This document shows, piece by piece, positions 32,370 through 42,640 of a DNA stretch of 64,000 nucleotides. Position 1 is the stretch's first letter; each line of letters starts with the position of its first letter. The notes under the pieces were generated by a model. That model had not been told where the DNA came from, did no database searches, and was given only the letters and a program-made list of their open reading frames with translations. The DNA comes from Lunularia cruciata (Eukaryota; Streptophyta; Marchantiopsida; Lunulariales; Lunulariaceae). The DNA is taken from NCBI GenBank assembly GCA_948567375.1, contig OX419755.1:18295001-18359000 (forward strand), given 5' to 3'. Made by a program: the position numbers and the translations under genes.

Positions 32370-32711
32370 ACAGCACCGACGACACTTGATGTTTCTACAG
32401 GCCGCACTATCTTGAGAGTGCGCGAGGTTTTACCATCTGGAGTCCTTGTGTTAGAAGGACGTGATGGTGTTGTTTGGAAGGATCATGTGCGCAATTGTGC
32501 GCCATGCCACCTTCCAAACATTGATGGTACTATGGACCCAAGCTTGGCACTTGTACGTGCAGGCTTGAGGTGTATGTTATGTGGCTCTTCTGGTGGAGCT
32601 GCTACTATGTTAGTGTGTGATAGCTGTTCGAGAGGATGGCATATGGCATGTATGACTCCTCCCCTCACGGTGGTTCCTCAGGGACAGTGGTTATGTCCTA
32701 GATGTACTTGA
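32370..32711 (+). CDS. Integrase C-terminal domain with PHD finger
   Basis: In phase with integrase after TAG 32367; first internal start-like codon at 32412. A small beta-rich domain (ILRVREVLPSGVLVLEG) leads to HVRNCAPCHLPNIDG. A complete PHD finger follows at 32571-32705: CMLC, CDSC, GWH, MAC and WLCPRC give the C4-H-C3 ligand pattern Cx2C-x11-Cx2C-x4-Hx2C-x14-Cx2C, with the Trp normal before the last pair. PHD fingers read the histone H3 tail (K4 unmodified or trimethylated) in nuclear proteins. Here it occupies the place where the neighbouring elements have a chromodomain, so a role in choosing integration sites is likely (inference). Ends at TGA 32709-32711. Confidence 0.92.
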   Translation, partial: TAPTTLDVSTGRTILRVREVLPSGVLVLEGRDGVVWKDHVRNCAPCHLPNIDGTMDPSLALVRAGLRCMLCGSSGGAATMLVCDSCSRGWHMACMTPPLTVVPQGQWLCPRCT

Positions 32712-32869
32712 CCTATAGCTAGTTCATTCTTTATATGGTATAGATTGCAGACAGGCGACTAACGATGGGGCTCCATAGCACCCGGCCTCCTGATCTTTGC
32801 CCATTAGAGGGTATACCATATACTTAGAGTAGATGGCTATCTGGAGTTAGAGGGACCTAACCGCCAGCT

Positions 32870-32879
32870 AGGGGGGCGA
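32870..32879 (+). other. Polypurine tract
   Basis: AGGGGGGCGA lies just upstream of the TGTGGC start of the 3' LTR, the expected plus-strand primer position. It fixes the true LTR start at 32881. Confidence 0.8.
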
Positions 32880-32880
32880 T

Positions 32881-33436
32881 TGTGGCACTTTAGAGTCTAT
32901 GTATGACTTATGTGTGAGTTGTGCTTTTATAGTGTATGATGTTGACAGCGATGTATGTTGTGTAGCGATGTATATACGCACGACAGCTGTCACGCCATTT
33001 GTAGTTCCGCATCTAGATGCTCGGACACTGGAGTTCCAATGATGGTAGTTAGAGTTATTCTAGCTGTTTCTCAGGGACTACTTTCCGACGGTTAGATTTC
33101 ATGTTCGGGGTACTGACTTCACGGTGGGGCCCACCGTCACTTTGCACCGTTTGCACCGTCGAGTGTGCCGTCAGCGGGACCATTAGGGTTTCAGGGCTAG
33201 CTCGAGTCCAGGGGGTATAGTTTCGAAGTGAGCTCCAGAGAGCTCACTTCTCTGATGTTGAGCCTTCGAGTTCCTGGCTATGGTGGACAGAGGCCGACGA
33301 GCGTCACCTGGATTCTCTATGCTTGAGTGGGTGTGGCTTGACTGTAATCAGTGCCCAGTTGTTGGCAGTTTATAGAGTGACAGATCAAGTACTGATCTGA
33401 GTTGAGTTGAGTTGAGAATGTTAAGCAATCTGATTA
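32881..33436 (+). repeat. Full 3' LTR
   Basis: It starts TGTGGCAC after the PPT. The first 107 bases (X) end GACAGC; the remaining 449 (Y) begin TGTCACGCC and match the 5' LTR. The X/Y boundary is the palindrome GACAGCTGTC (32982-32991). The final CA expected after CTGATTA is missing and the next LTR start follows at once. TATA-like TTTTATAG is near 32930. Confidence 0.88.
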
Positions 33437-33437
33437 T

Positions 33438-33542
33438 TGTGGCACTTTAGAGTCTATGTACGACTTATGTGTGAGTTGTGCTTTTATAGTGTATGATGTT
33501 GACAGCGATGTATGTTGTGTAGCGATGTATATACGCACGACA
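33438..33542 (+). repeat. Extra copy of the LTR start after the 3' LTR
   Basis: 105 bases repeat 32881-32985 with a single transition, from TGTGGCAC to CGCACGACA, then flanking DNA begins. The base pair AT before TGTGGC is also shared with the PPT side (32879-32880). Confidence 0.9.
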
Positions 33543-33579
33543 AAGCTAGTGAGAACTAGCAAATGAAAGATAGTTGGAG

Positions 33580-34975
33580 ATAGGGAAAGATCTCAATGCC
33601 AAGAATTGTCTCTCATATCATAGGAACAAGATTTATTAATAAGATAGGTAGATGTGTCTTGTGTCTAATAAGAGAACTCTAGAGTGCACAATTTGATAGA
33701 CAAATTCCTAAGAATTTGAAAGATGTGGTTGATGAGTTTCAAGATATTTTCTTGATGACTTACTCTCAAGATTGCCACCAAAAAGGAGAGTAGATCATAA
33801 AATTGAGATAATTCATGTAAAAACCTCCTTATAATACCCCATTTCAACCATCACCTCATGAATTGAAGGAGTGCAATGTTCAAATCAAGGATATGTTGCA
33901 AAAAGGGTTATCAAACCCAATGTATCACCATATGGTGCTCCTACCTTGTTTGTGAATAAGAAGGATGGTATGATGCCAATGTGCATTGACTTCTAAGGCC
34001 TAGATTGATAAACACTAAAGAAAAAATATCTATTAACTCAAATGGATGACATATTTAAATCAACTCAATAGGGTAAAACAATTTACACTTGATTTGCAAA
34101 GATATTGTAACCAAATCAAGATCACAAAGGAAGACATACACAAAACTACCTTTCAAAGAAGATATGGTCACTTTGAATACCTAGTGATGTTGTTTGACCT
34201 TACCAACACACCAATCATTTTCATGGGTATGATAAATAATACATTTTGTCCATACTTGGATAAGTCTATTATCATTTTCCTATATGATATCTTAGTCTAT
34301 TATAGGATAATGAAAGAGCACAAGCAACATCTATGAGAAGTCTTCTAAATTTTGCAATAGAGCAAGTTATTTGCCAAATCTCAAATTGCAAGTTTGGCAA
34401 GTCTTAAGTAGATAAATGGGGACATAGAGTAAATGCAAAAGGTATCCAAGTTTTAATAGCTAAAAGAAACTTCATTTAGAAATATAGTGCTTTAAAAGAT
34501 CAAACTCAACTCAAGAGTTTCTTGAGATTGATTAGGTTCTACCATTATTTTTCAAGGAATTCTCCAAGGCATACTCCTAACAACACTACTTGGCAAGGGA
34601 AAGAAGTAGATGTAGTGAACTGCACAAGAATTTGCCTTTTAGGAATTGAAAGATACATTGCTACATGCACCAATCTTGAAATGGCATGACCCACACTTCC
34701 AATCAAGTTGAATAAAATCAAGTTTACTATAGATGCATCAAGCATTGCAATAGGAGTAGTCTTACATCAAGAATGGAGTGACAAATGATACCCAATTGCA
34801 TATTTCTCTTGAATTTTATTATTGATGGAGCGTAACTATCACACCACCAAACAAGAAGAGTTTTCTCTTGTCCTTGCAACCAAGCATTGGAAGCACTATC
34901 TTGGCAAGAAGGCATTTGTAGTGGAGATAGACCACAAACCACTGGTCTACCTCGAGACACAAAAAGGTTCGTCTC
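33580..34975 (+). pseudogene. RT and RNase H of the old family-2 element
   Basis: After the methyltransferase element ends, host-element coding text resumes: RT N-terminus (DEFQDIFL near 33730, SPHELKECNVQIKDML, YGAPTLFVNKKDGMMP), palm (TFQRRYGHFEYLVMLFDLTN at about 34147; IIFLYDILVYYR where the YxDD site has become LYDI), then RNase H (KHYLGKKAFVVEIDHKPLVYLE to about 34965). Many stops and frameshifts. It continues after the solo LTR at 34993-35730. Confidence 0.85.
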
Positions 34976-34992
34976 ATAGATAGATTTGTTGG

Positions 34993-35730
34993 TGTAATAC
35001 TAATAGCTAGATAGATGATCTAGAGATGATTTTTGGTTTTGTAACATCTGGAAGGATTTTATATGTGATGGAATTAGTAGATAAGCTAGAGGTATCACCA
35101 AAAGAGTACTTCTACTAATAGGCCAGAAAGCAAAATATGCTTGGAAAATTTAGAATCAATAGCTAGGCGTATGATCTAAAGTGAAAATTGGAGTGGTAAC
35201 ATCTAAAAGGATGTTACACATGATGCAAAATGCAGATTAGATAGAGGTATCACCAAAAGAGCACTTCTACTAATAGGGCAAAAGCCAAAATAGGCTTGAA
35301 AACTTCAAATTCAATTTTGGAGGCCTAAACAAATGAATTAAGTCTTGAAAACGTGTCACCTCTCTCCAACAAAGTAAAAGGTGGCCTTCACTCCCCCTAG
35401 TTTTTCTCATCAAGAGCTTTCCAATGATACCTCATCCACATGATCTTGAGATTCCTACAAGAAGATTCCCTAAAAGATTCCTTCCAATCAAAGCCTATTT
35501 GACCAACCAGATGCGACCAAGATCAACACGTCATCCAAGCAAGGAATCTAAGGGTGGAGTTTGCTAATAGGTCACCTATCCATGTACCTAATCCAATGGT
35601 GGAGCTTCCTTGGAGGAGATCTTCCTTGGCTATATAATAAAGAGAAGGTGCTCCTTTGGGGCATTGGAGTATTGAGTGTGAAATTTGTGTTTTCTCTCTT
35701 GAAGGGTTCTCTTGTCCTCAGAGTATTACA
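34993..35730 (+). repeat. Solo LTR, family 2, long form
   Basis: TGTAATAC...GTATTACA perfect inverted ends (738 bp), perfect 5-bp target duplication GTTGG (34988-34992 and 35731-35735), inserted inside RNase H of the older element. Two tandem copies of an approximately 158-bp U3 segment start near 35001 and 35159. TATA-like CTATATAATAAAG is near 35630. Confidence 0.95.
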
Positions 35731-35735
35731 GTTGG

Positions 35736-37235
35736 GCAAAGCAGAGACAACAGTTCAACATAAAAATCACATATGTGGAGGGCAAGAAACAACTTATGGA
35801 TGCATTTACTAGAATACCTATGGTGAGCAATCTGGTTGTAAAGATGAACCTAGATTTTTGGCTTACTACTACTACAAAGATTATAAGAGCTTGATCATCC
35901 AAAGGTGTAACCAATACCCAAGAACTCACCTTTTTGTGATGGCAAGTTATAGATCTCGGATGCTTGAGACCTAAGAATCATCATTTAAGCTGAATATAAT
36001 GATTTTGCTACTATAGATCATGTGGGAGTGGACAAGACCTTAGATGCAGTCAATTGTCATTATTCTTGGCCCAAGATGAGCATTGATGTGATGGAGTACA
36101 TTCAAAGTTGCCTACTTTGTAAACAAAAAGCCTCTAATTAAGCTCCCATATGTCTTCTTCAACCCTTCCTTACTTCTACACAACGTTAAGAGCATGTAAG
36201 CATGGATCTAGTTTGTGACTTACCCAAGACCACCTCAAGTTTTGACTCCATTATAGTCTTTATAGACCAACTTAGCAAAATGATTAATGTGTGTCTTATA
36301 ACCAAAGACATGATTGCACCACAATGAGCTTAATTGTAATTGCGGTCTTTTCTCACCATGGGTTGTCTCAAGTGCTCATCACCAATTGGGGAACTCAATT
36401 CACTAATGTTTTTTGGAGAACACTCTTTGGCATCTTCAAAACCAAACTTGCCATGTCCATGGCATACCATCCACAAACCAATAGACAAATAAATTGGGCC
36501 AATTGCACTACCAAGGACATGCTTTGGGACTTCACCTTAGAGGAGCAAGAAAGGTGGGACACATTACTTTCCTTGGTGGAATTTACCTACAACAATTCAA
36601 TGAATGCATGTACACAAGTCAATCCGTTCTTCCTCATATATGGACAATGATCTTTCACTCCTTCAAGTTTAGTAAAGATCCACCCAATGGCTACAAAAGT
36701 TGATGTTGTCAACACTTTTGTTTCTAAAATCCAACAAGGTGTGGAGAATATCAAGAACACGTTGTAGATAGCTCAAAATTGGTAGAAATAATATGAAAAT
36801 GCACATCGTAGGTACATGTGCATTCAATGTCAAGGATCAAGTGTGGCTATTCACAACCAACCTTAAGTTGGTTGCCTCTTGTAAGCTCAGACCTCATTTT
36901 ATTGGCTCTTTCTCATCCTCTATTGAATCAAAGCAATGGTTTATCACCTTGAGCTATTACTACACATGAAGATCCATCTATTGTTCTGCATTTCATCACT
37001 ATGTAAATATGCACCATGACCACCCCATCTTTATTTTACAAGACTCTTGACCTTGTCCAACACTCATTGATGGCATGGAGGAATATGAAGGCGAACATAT
37101 TCTCCAAAAATGCATTTGTGCTACTTGCCATCCGCATGTGGAATATCTCATACATTGGAAAGGGTAAACATTGTATGAGGCAACATGGGAGTCCATAGTT
37201 AACTTGACTAATGCATCAATGTTAGTGTAATCTTT
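35736..37235 (+). pseudogene. RNase H end, integrase and chromodomain of the old family-2 element
   Basis: RNase H resumes as WAKQRQQFNIKITYVEGKKQ and ends near 35830. Integrase follows: zinc region near 36020-36130 (HVGVDKTLD, SCLLCKQKASN), core with MDLVCDLPKT near 36200 and FWRTLFGIFKTKLAMSMAYH near 36410-36470, then NRQINWANCTTKDML and FTYNNSMNACTQVNPF. The chromodomain is near 37070-37230 (EYEGEHILQ, VEYLIHWKG, ATWESIVNL). Reading frames are broken by several stops and shifts. The order matches family 1, but the text is distinct. Confidence 0.85.
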
Positions 37236-37270
37236 TGAGCAATAACTTCACAACGAGGATGTTGTATCTT

Positions 37271-38525
37271 AAATGGGAGGAGTTTGTAATACCATTAGCT
37301 AGATAAATTATCTAGAGGTAGAAATTGGCTTTGTAGTATTTTTTGGGATATTATGCATGATGGTCTAAATAGATCAGATAGAGGTATCACCAAAGTGCAA
37401 AGGTCAAAAACACACTAAAGATTTCAAAGCCAGTATCAAAGGCCTAAATGAAAAAATTAGGCCTCAAAAATAAAATGTTTCTCTTTTCTCAAGGAAAAAG
37501 GAAATGCATTTTCCTCTTTGTTTGTCTTGTCAAGATCTTTCTAGTGGTACCTCACCCATGTTATCTTGAGTTTCATACAAGAAGATTCTCTAGTCAAACT
37601 TGTTTGATCAACCAAATAGTACAAGGATTAACATCTCACAAATCCATACAACTAATCCAAAGTGTGTAGTTCACTTTGAAGATATAATATTTTCTATATA
37701 ATAAAAACAAGGTGTTCCTTTGGTGCATCACAATATTGAGGAATTAAACATTGTGTTTCTTTTCTTGTTTCTGTAATACCAAGGGTTAGCCATATGATCT
37801 AGATGTGAAATTTGGTTTAATAACATCTAGAATGATGTTATACATGATGGTCAAGATAGATCAGATAGAAGTATCACCAAAAGAGTACTTCTACTAATAG
37901 GGCAAAAACCAAAATAGACTTGAGAACCTTAGAACCAATAGCTAGACATATGATTTAAAGGTGAGAATTGATTTGGTAACATCTAGAAGGATGTTACACA
38001 TGATGGAATAAATAGATCAGAAAGAAGTATCACCAAAAGGGGACTTCTACTAATAGAGTAGGAACCGAAATATGCCTGAAATCTTTGAAGGCAATTTTGG
38101 AGGCCTAAATGGATGAATTAGGCCTCGAAAATGTGCAGATTCCCCCCCCAACGGAGAAAAGGTTGGCCATCCTTCCCCCCTGGTTTGTCTCGTCGAGAGC
38201 TTTCCAATGGTACCTTACTCATGTGATTTTGAGATTCATACAAGAAGATTCCCTAAAAGATTCCCTTTGGTCAAAGCTTGTTTGACCAACCAGATAGGAC
38301 CTAGACCAGACAGGTCACCCATCCAAGTAAGTAATCCAAGGGTGGAGCTTGCTGACATGTCACCTATCTGTGTCCCTAATCCTATGGTGGAGCTTCCTTG
38401 GAGGAGATCCTCTTTGTCTATATAATAAAGAGAAGGTGCTCCCTTGGGGCATCGAATGTTTGAGTGTGCAATCTGTGTTTTCTCTCTTGTCCTCGGAGTA
38501 TTACAGTTTCTTTTGCATTTGAAAC

Positions 38526-38532
<7 letters not shown>
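37271..38532 (+). repeat. PPT and 3' LTR of the old family-2 element, interrupted
   Basis: The PPT AAATGGGAGGAGTT (37271-37284) leads to TGTAATACC at 37285. The short-form LTR runs to 37771, is interrupted by a younger LTR (37772-38505 plus target duplication), resumes at 38511 and ends near CATTATA at about 38532, merging into an AT microsatellite. Confidence 0.83.
37772..38505 (+). repeat. Solo LTR, family 2, long form, inside a 3' LTR
   Basis: TGTAATACC...GTATTACA (734 bp) with perfect target duplication GTTTC (37767-37771, 38506-38510). It carries the approximately 158-bp U3 duplication and is an LTR inserted into an older LTR of its own family. Confidence 0.94.

Positions 38533-38591
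<59 letters not shown>
38528..38591. repeat. (AT)n microsatellite
   Basis: About 30 uninterrupted AT units at the right end of the old element's 3' LTR. The left flank of that element is TATAT, so the run probably grew from the target duplication. Confidence 0.95.
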
Positions 38592-38596
<5 letters not shown>

Positions 38597-41500
38597 GCAC
38601 AAAACTTCTTCAAGTACAAATATCAAATTAACAAGGCAATTTACCAGACAAAAAAAATCAGTTAGACAATCTCATTCTATCTTTTGTATGATGAAGTAAC
38701 TGCAATTTACTGACTACAATACCAAAGATGAATTTTTGCATTGCAATAATTTAATAAGAAAAATTAATATATTATTAAGATTATAATTTCATAAGTTTAT
38801 CATCATAAATAGCTATTTAAAATTTTTAATTATATATGATATAAAAATAAAATTTAGTAAAAAATGAACTCATTTCAAAATGCTTAAAACATCTATATTT
38901 TATATTTGGTTTTCACAATTAAGACAAAATACAGTTGTAACTTTTATTAGAGGAGAAGGTGTATATTCTATACTCCAATTTAAGACATAATATCATTCTA
39001 ACTTTCATAAAGGAGAAAGAGTGTACTTTGAAGAGTATATTTGGTGGTCCATTGTGAGAAACAATACCATTCTAACTTTCATAAAGGAGAAAGAGTGTAC
39101 TTTGAAGAGTATATTTGGTGGTCCATTGTGAGAAACAATACCATTCTAACTTTCATAAAGGAGAAAGAGTGTACTTTGAAGAGTATATTTGGTCGTCCAT
39201 TGTGAGAAACAAGACAATCTTAATAAGAGAAAGGACATTCTTTCACAAGAGAAGAACTTACTTATAATAATAAGACCTACCCCACTTTACCTTTGCTTCC
39301 TTACTATTACAATTTTATCCTTGTAGAATGCTCTACAGTCATTTAGGAATTTGTTCTAGTTTGTCTATGAAGTATTTATGAGTTATACAAGTTCCTTTGT
39401 TAATTACCCAGATTAGCATTTGTGGAACATCCAATAAATTTTTTTACACAATGTGTTATTTACACCTCAAATCACTTGTGTAAGGTATTTTAAAATATTT
39501 ATTGATAATCATATTTCTCTTGTGATCATTCTATAAGAATAGAAATTAGAACTTGAAATCTAAAATCATCTTTAGTAGATATTTCACATTTTTATTATTT
39601 GATTGTTATCCCATCATATTGTAACCATTTTATAAAATAGAAATTGAAACTTCTACTTTACTGTTATTTGGTCCATTCATTTTCATTATTCTTTGAGGTT
39701 TTTTTTTATCACTCATACGAGCATTAGTGGAATTTCTTATCAAATACTTATGGACCTTAAAGATTTTGACAATAAGTTATCTTCATAGAAGAAGATATAA
39801 TATTCATGGGCTTTCATTGCATCCTTAATTCAATCCTTTAATTAAGGAAGTGAAACCTACGAATGTAAAAGCTATATCGCTATTGACTGATCAAAAATTC
39901 ATATGATAGCGTAGGATTTGGTCTAATATCAACCACACATGTTTAACTATGAATAATCATACTATACTACTGCATAGTAGTCCTTAATAATACAACTAAT
40001 CTTAGTTTATCAAGATAAGTCTATATGATGCAATATCTAAGCCTTATCATTGGAACATACAAGGAGAATAAATAGAAAAGATAAAATATGATTTAGATAT
40101 TATAAATATTTCAGTTTCAATTTTAATTATTCACTGCTTTTTATAGTATTATAGGGAATACTGTATAAGTGGGTTAATTTGTGGGTCACAATAAAAGAGA
40201 AGATACAAAGATAATCTAAAAAAAATGCACCCAAGGTTACACTGAGTTTTCTTTATTTAGTCGTAGAATTTAAAGGAAGTACTTAGATCTAGTTGGTTTT
40301 CATAGTAGGCTAGTTTCATATAAAAGTGAATATATATATATATATATATTCAATGGAGCAATTTATATAAGTGTGTTCATCATGATCAAGTTTTTTTCCT
40401 ATATCAAAGCAAGTGGCATTTTCACTACTAATCCTATACAGAAAACACCTCTCCCATTTTTATAACTTGAATATGAGTTTGGACTACCACTTATAAATCA
40501 ATAATGAAAAATACAATCAAAATGAAAATTAATGCAAAACAAAACTAAGGATATGAGAAGCCATTTCAATCACTATAAGCAACGAGCTTCCTCCATAACA
40601 AGCCATGAATAAATCCTGACGACAAGTATTTCTAAGATAAATTTTGAATAAATACTTGAGAAATTGAGTAATCTAGGCTGTTATTTAGTTGTAAGTTTGT
40701 TTGGACAATGAAATAGTTGGATATATTTGATGGGGAAATAACTTGCAATTTTTAAGAGAAGCAAAGGTGAACTGTCACATGAAGATCTTTCAAGCCCGCT
40801 ACCATGAAAAACTATTTTCAGAAAATAAAATGACTTCTTGCAGATAATTCATATTTTAATATTACGTCTACTTGGATGTTTGCTTTAACACCCTATGTCT
40901 TTACTATAAGTAGTACGTGATTCTTACCTTGTCATCTTGATAGAAAGCTTGTATATTTTAATTATGATCTAATCACCTGAATCATTACTGATGTAGCACC
41001 AAAAGTAACAGTTGTAAAGTGAAATAGAAAATTGATAATACAAGATTATCCATATTCAAAATCTCTTTAGATATACAATTTGATTGATTTTTCTAGTTAA
41101 TAATCTCATTTATCTCAAATGTTTTATCTGTTGTCCTTTGAGAGGTATCCTGCTTCATCTTCAAGTTATGTGATTACTACTTACTCTTCTATGTGTTATA
41201 GTCCATGGTTTCCTTGTTACTCTTTTGATCCAATTCATTTACTCTATTAATCTATCTTTTTATTTACTCATCATCATTTATTGTTATGAAATACGTATAT
41301 TGCTTCGTACCAAGAAAAATACATGTTTCCCTTTACTTATTTTGTAACATGAGGCTTTTCCGGTTTCACACTGCTTGCTTACCATATATTTTTCTTATGA
41401 GAAAAGGTTCATTTTTTGTTGGATAAAAACAAAAGGATTTAGAAGAAAATGTATATTCTTTAAATATAATATTTTATATATAAATTTTGATTTATGTGAA

Positions 41501-42640
41501 TTTTCCTATATTCTCTTGTTTGTTAGTAATACAACTCTTTATTCTAGGATATTCGATATATGTATACTATTTCTAGACATGGCGATGTATGGATATAAGT
41601 GTACATAGTCCAAGCCAAAATCTCTAAGTATGATTTGTCTTTTGCAGGGTAAAACTAACACTCTTTTAAACTGAAGACGCATACATTCAAACCAAATTGA
41701 AACTAAGTATATTTAAGATGGTAAAAACTTAATAATACAGGGATTGCTTTCATCATTTCTGAAGAATCACAATCAGGGAAGTATTACTTGGAAAGCTAGA
41801 AATACCTTAAAACTTATACTTGCTATGTAGAAGTTTTGCATCCAGAAGATATAACCCGTCTTTTATTATATACGTGTGTGTTGTTTGCGTAAATCCATAA
41901 CTACTCCAGATATGAATCATGAAATCTTTTCCCTAGGATCTCCAACAAGAAATATCTGAATCCTCTCTAGTTTATGATGCAAGAATTAATGGTAACTACC
42001 AAGCCTTAATTGACCCGCCGCTATCCAAGAACAGTATCTTGGATCAAGTACATGATGATTAAGTAGGATTATTAACACTATACTTAACAATACTATTATG
42101 TGCGAGATGAGCTCCCATGACAAAGACGGCAGAAGATCCTTTCACAGTTCTTATTCTGCTCACACAATCAATGCTAGTAACATCTTAGTCTCACCTCATT
42201 TGAAGAAAGAAAAGTGAAAATAAGGAACTATTTTCAAGATAATTTGATGATGTTTCAAACAAATCAAGAATAAAAAGAGCAAAGAGATACAAAATTTAAA
42301 TCTTGTTTAGAAGGAGGAAAATAAGAGACTTAGTTAACAAAAAAGGAATGTGGATGTAATCAAGGATTCAACAAAAGGGCAAATATTTTGGAAGTCAAAT
42401 ATAAATACGTCCAAATGATAGAGACACATCTTAAGTTTAGAAACTAGAAATGTGTAGAACTTTGGAGATTTGCAACTGCACGATTTATCAGAAAAATGTA
42501 GAAGAACAGGGAGAAGTATAGAAAGAGACATGAGAGGAGGATCCAGAATGAGTAATTCAATGTCTTTTCTCAACTGTCATTGTTGGAGAGGTGTCGTTCT
42601 GTCTCTCTTTATCATTCTCACAGTCAACAACAACAGCAAG
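38592..42640. other. AT-rich intergenic region
   Basis: No coding domain or RNA gene is recognised. It contains a three-copy 74-bp tandem repeat (38994-39212), a short AT run near 40329-40350 and scattered low-complexity sequence. It contains no LTR copies, unlike the DNA to its left. Confidence 0.55.
38994..39212. repeat. 74-bp tandem repeat, three copies
   Basis: Units begin at 38994, 39068 and 39142 and are identical except for one base in the third (GGTGG to GGTCG). A more diverged partial unit is visible just upstream (about 38935-38993). Confidence 0.95.

Larger units (their letters stand above)
23632..33542 (+). mobile_element. Retrotransposon encoding a DNA methyltransferase and PHD finger
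   Basis: A GC-rich element (about half G+C, neighbours about one third) inside the old family-2 element. Order: partial 5' LTR, PBS-like site, 1.4-kb leader, gag, two zinc knuckles, protease, cytosine-5 methyltransferase, RT, RNase H, integrase, PHD finger, PPT, full 3' LTR, then a 105-bp repeat of the LTR start. The shared 449-bp LTR segments differ at 9 sites, all transitions, so the insertion is recent compared with everything around it. Its termini are TGTC...GACA. The flanks GAAGT and AAGCT are only a weak target duplication. RT and integrase text differ from the chromodomain families here. Confidence 0.93.
19672..38532 (+). mobile_element. Old family-2 gypsy chromovirus hosting nested insertions
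   Basis: The outer element has a 5' LTR (19672-20254), PBS, gag remnants, protease near 23.3-23.5 kb, RT/RNase H at 33.6-35.9 kb, integrase and chromodomain at 36.0-37.2 kb, PPT and a 3' LTR from 37285. It is split by LTRs at 20675-21260, 21597-22336, 34993-35730 and 37772-38505, and by the methyltransferase retrotransposon at 23632-33542. The flanking TATAT on the left and the AT run on the right fit a target duplication in AT sequence. All of its own genes are pseudogenes. Confidence 0.82.

Noticed and set aside
25512-32711. TAG reassigned to an amino acid (altered genetic code)
   Set aside because: The host gene at 44481-49061 and other elements give no sign of TAG as sense, and five scattered stops are easier to explain by C-to-T mutation, with readthrough at most at one site.
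23632-33542. Defining the LTR as Y+X (TGTC...GACA) with a normal structure
   Set aside because: The 5' copy of Y is not followed by X, and the PPT directly precedes X, so the LTR must start with X; the TGTC/GACA ends then need the circle explanation.
38418-38600. Minus-strand frame translating to Ile-Tyr repeats
   Set aside because: It is only the AT microsatellite read in frame.
38994-39212. CRISPR-like array
   Set aside because: The 74-bp units are head-to-tail without spacers, in a eukaryotic genome.
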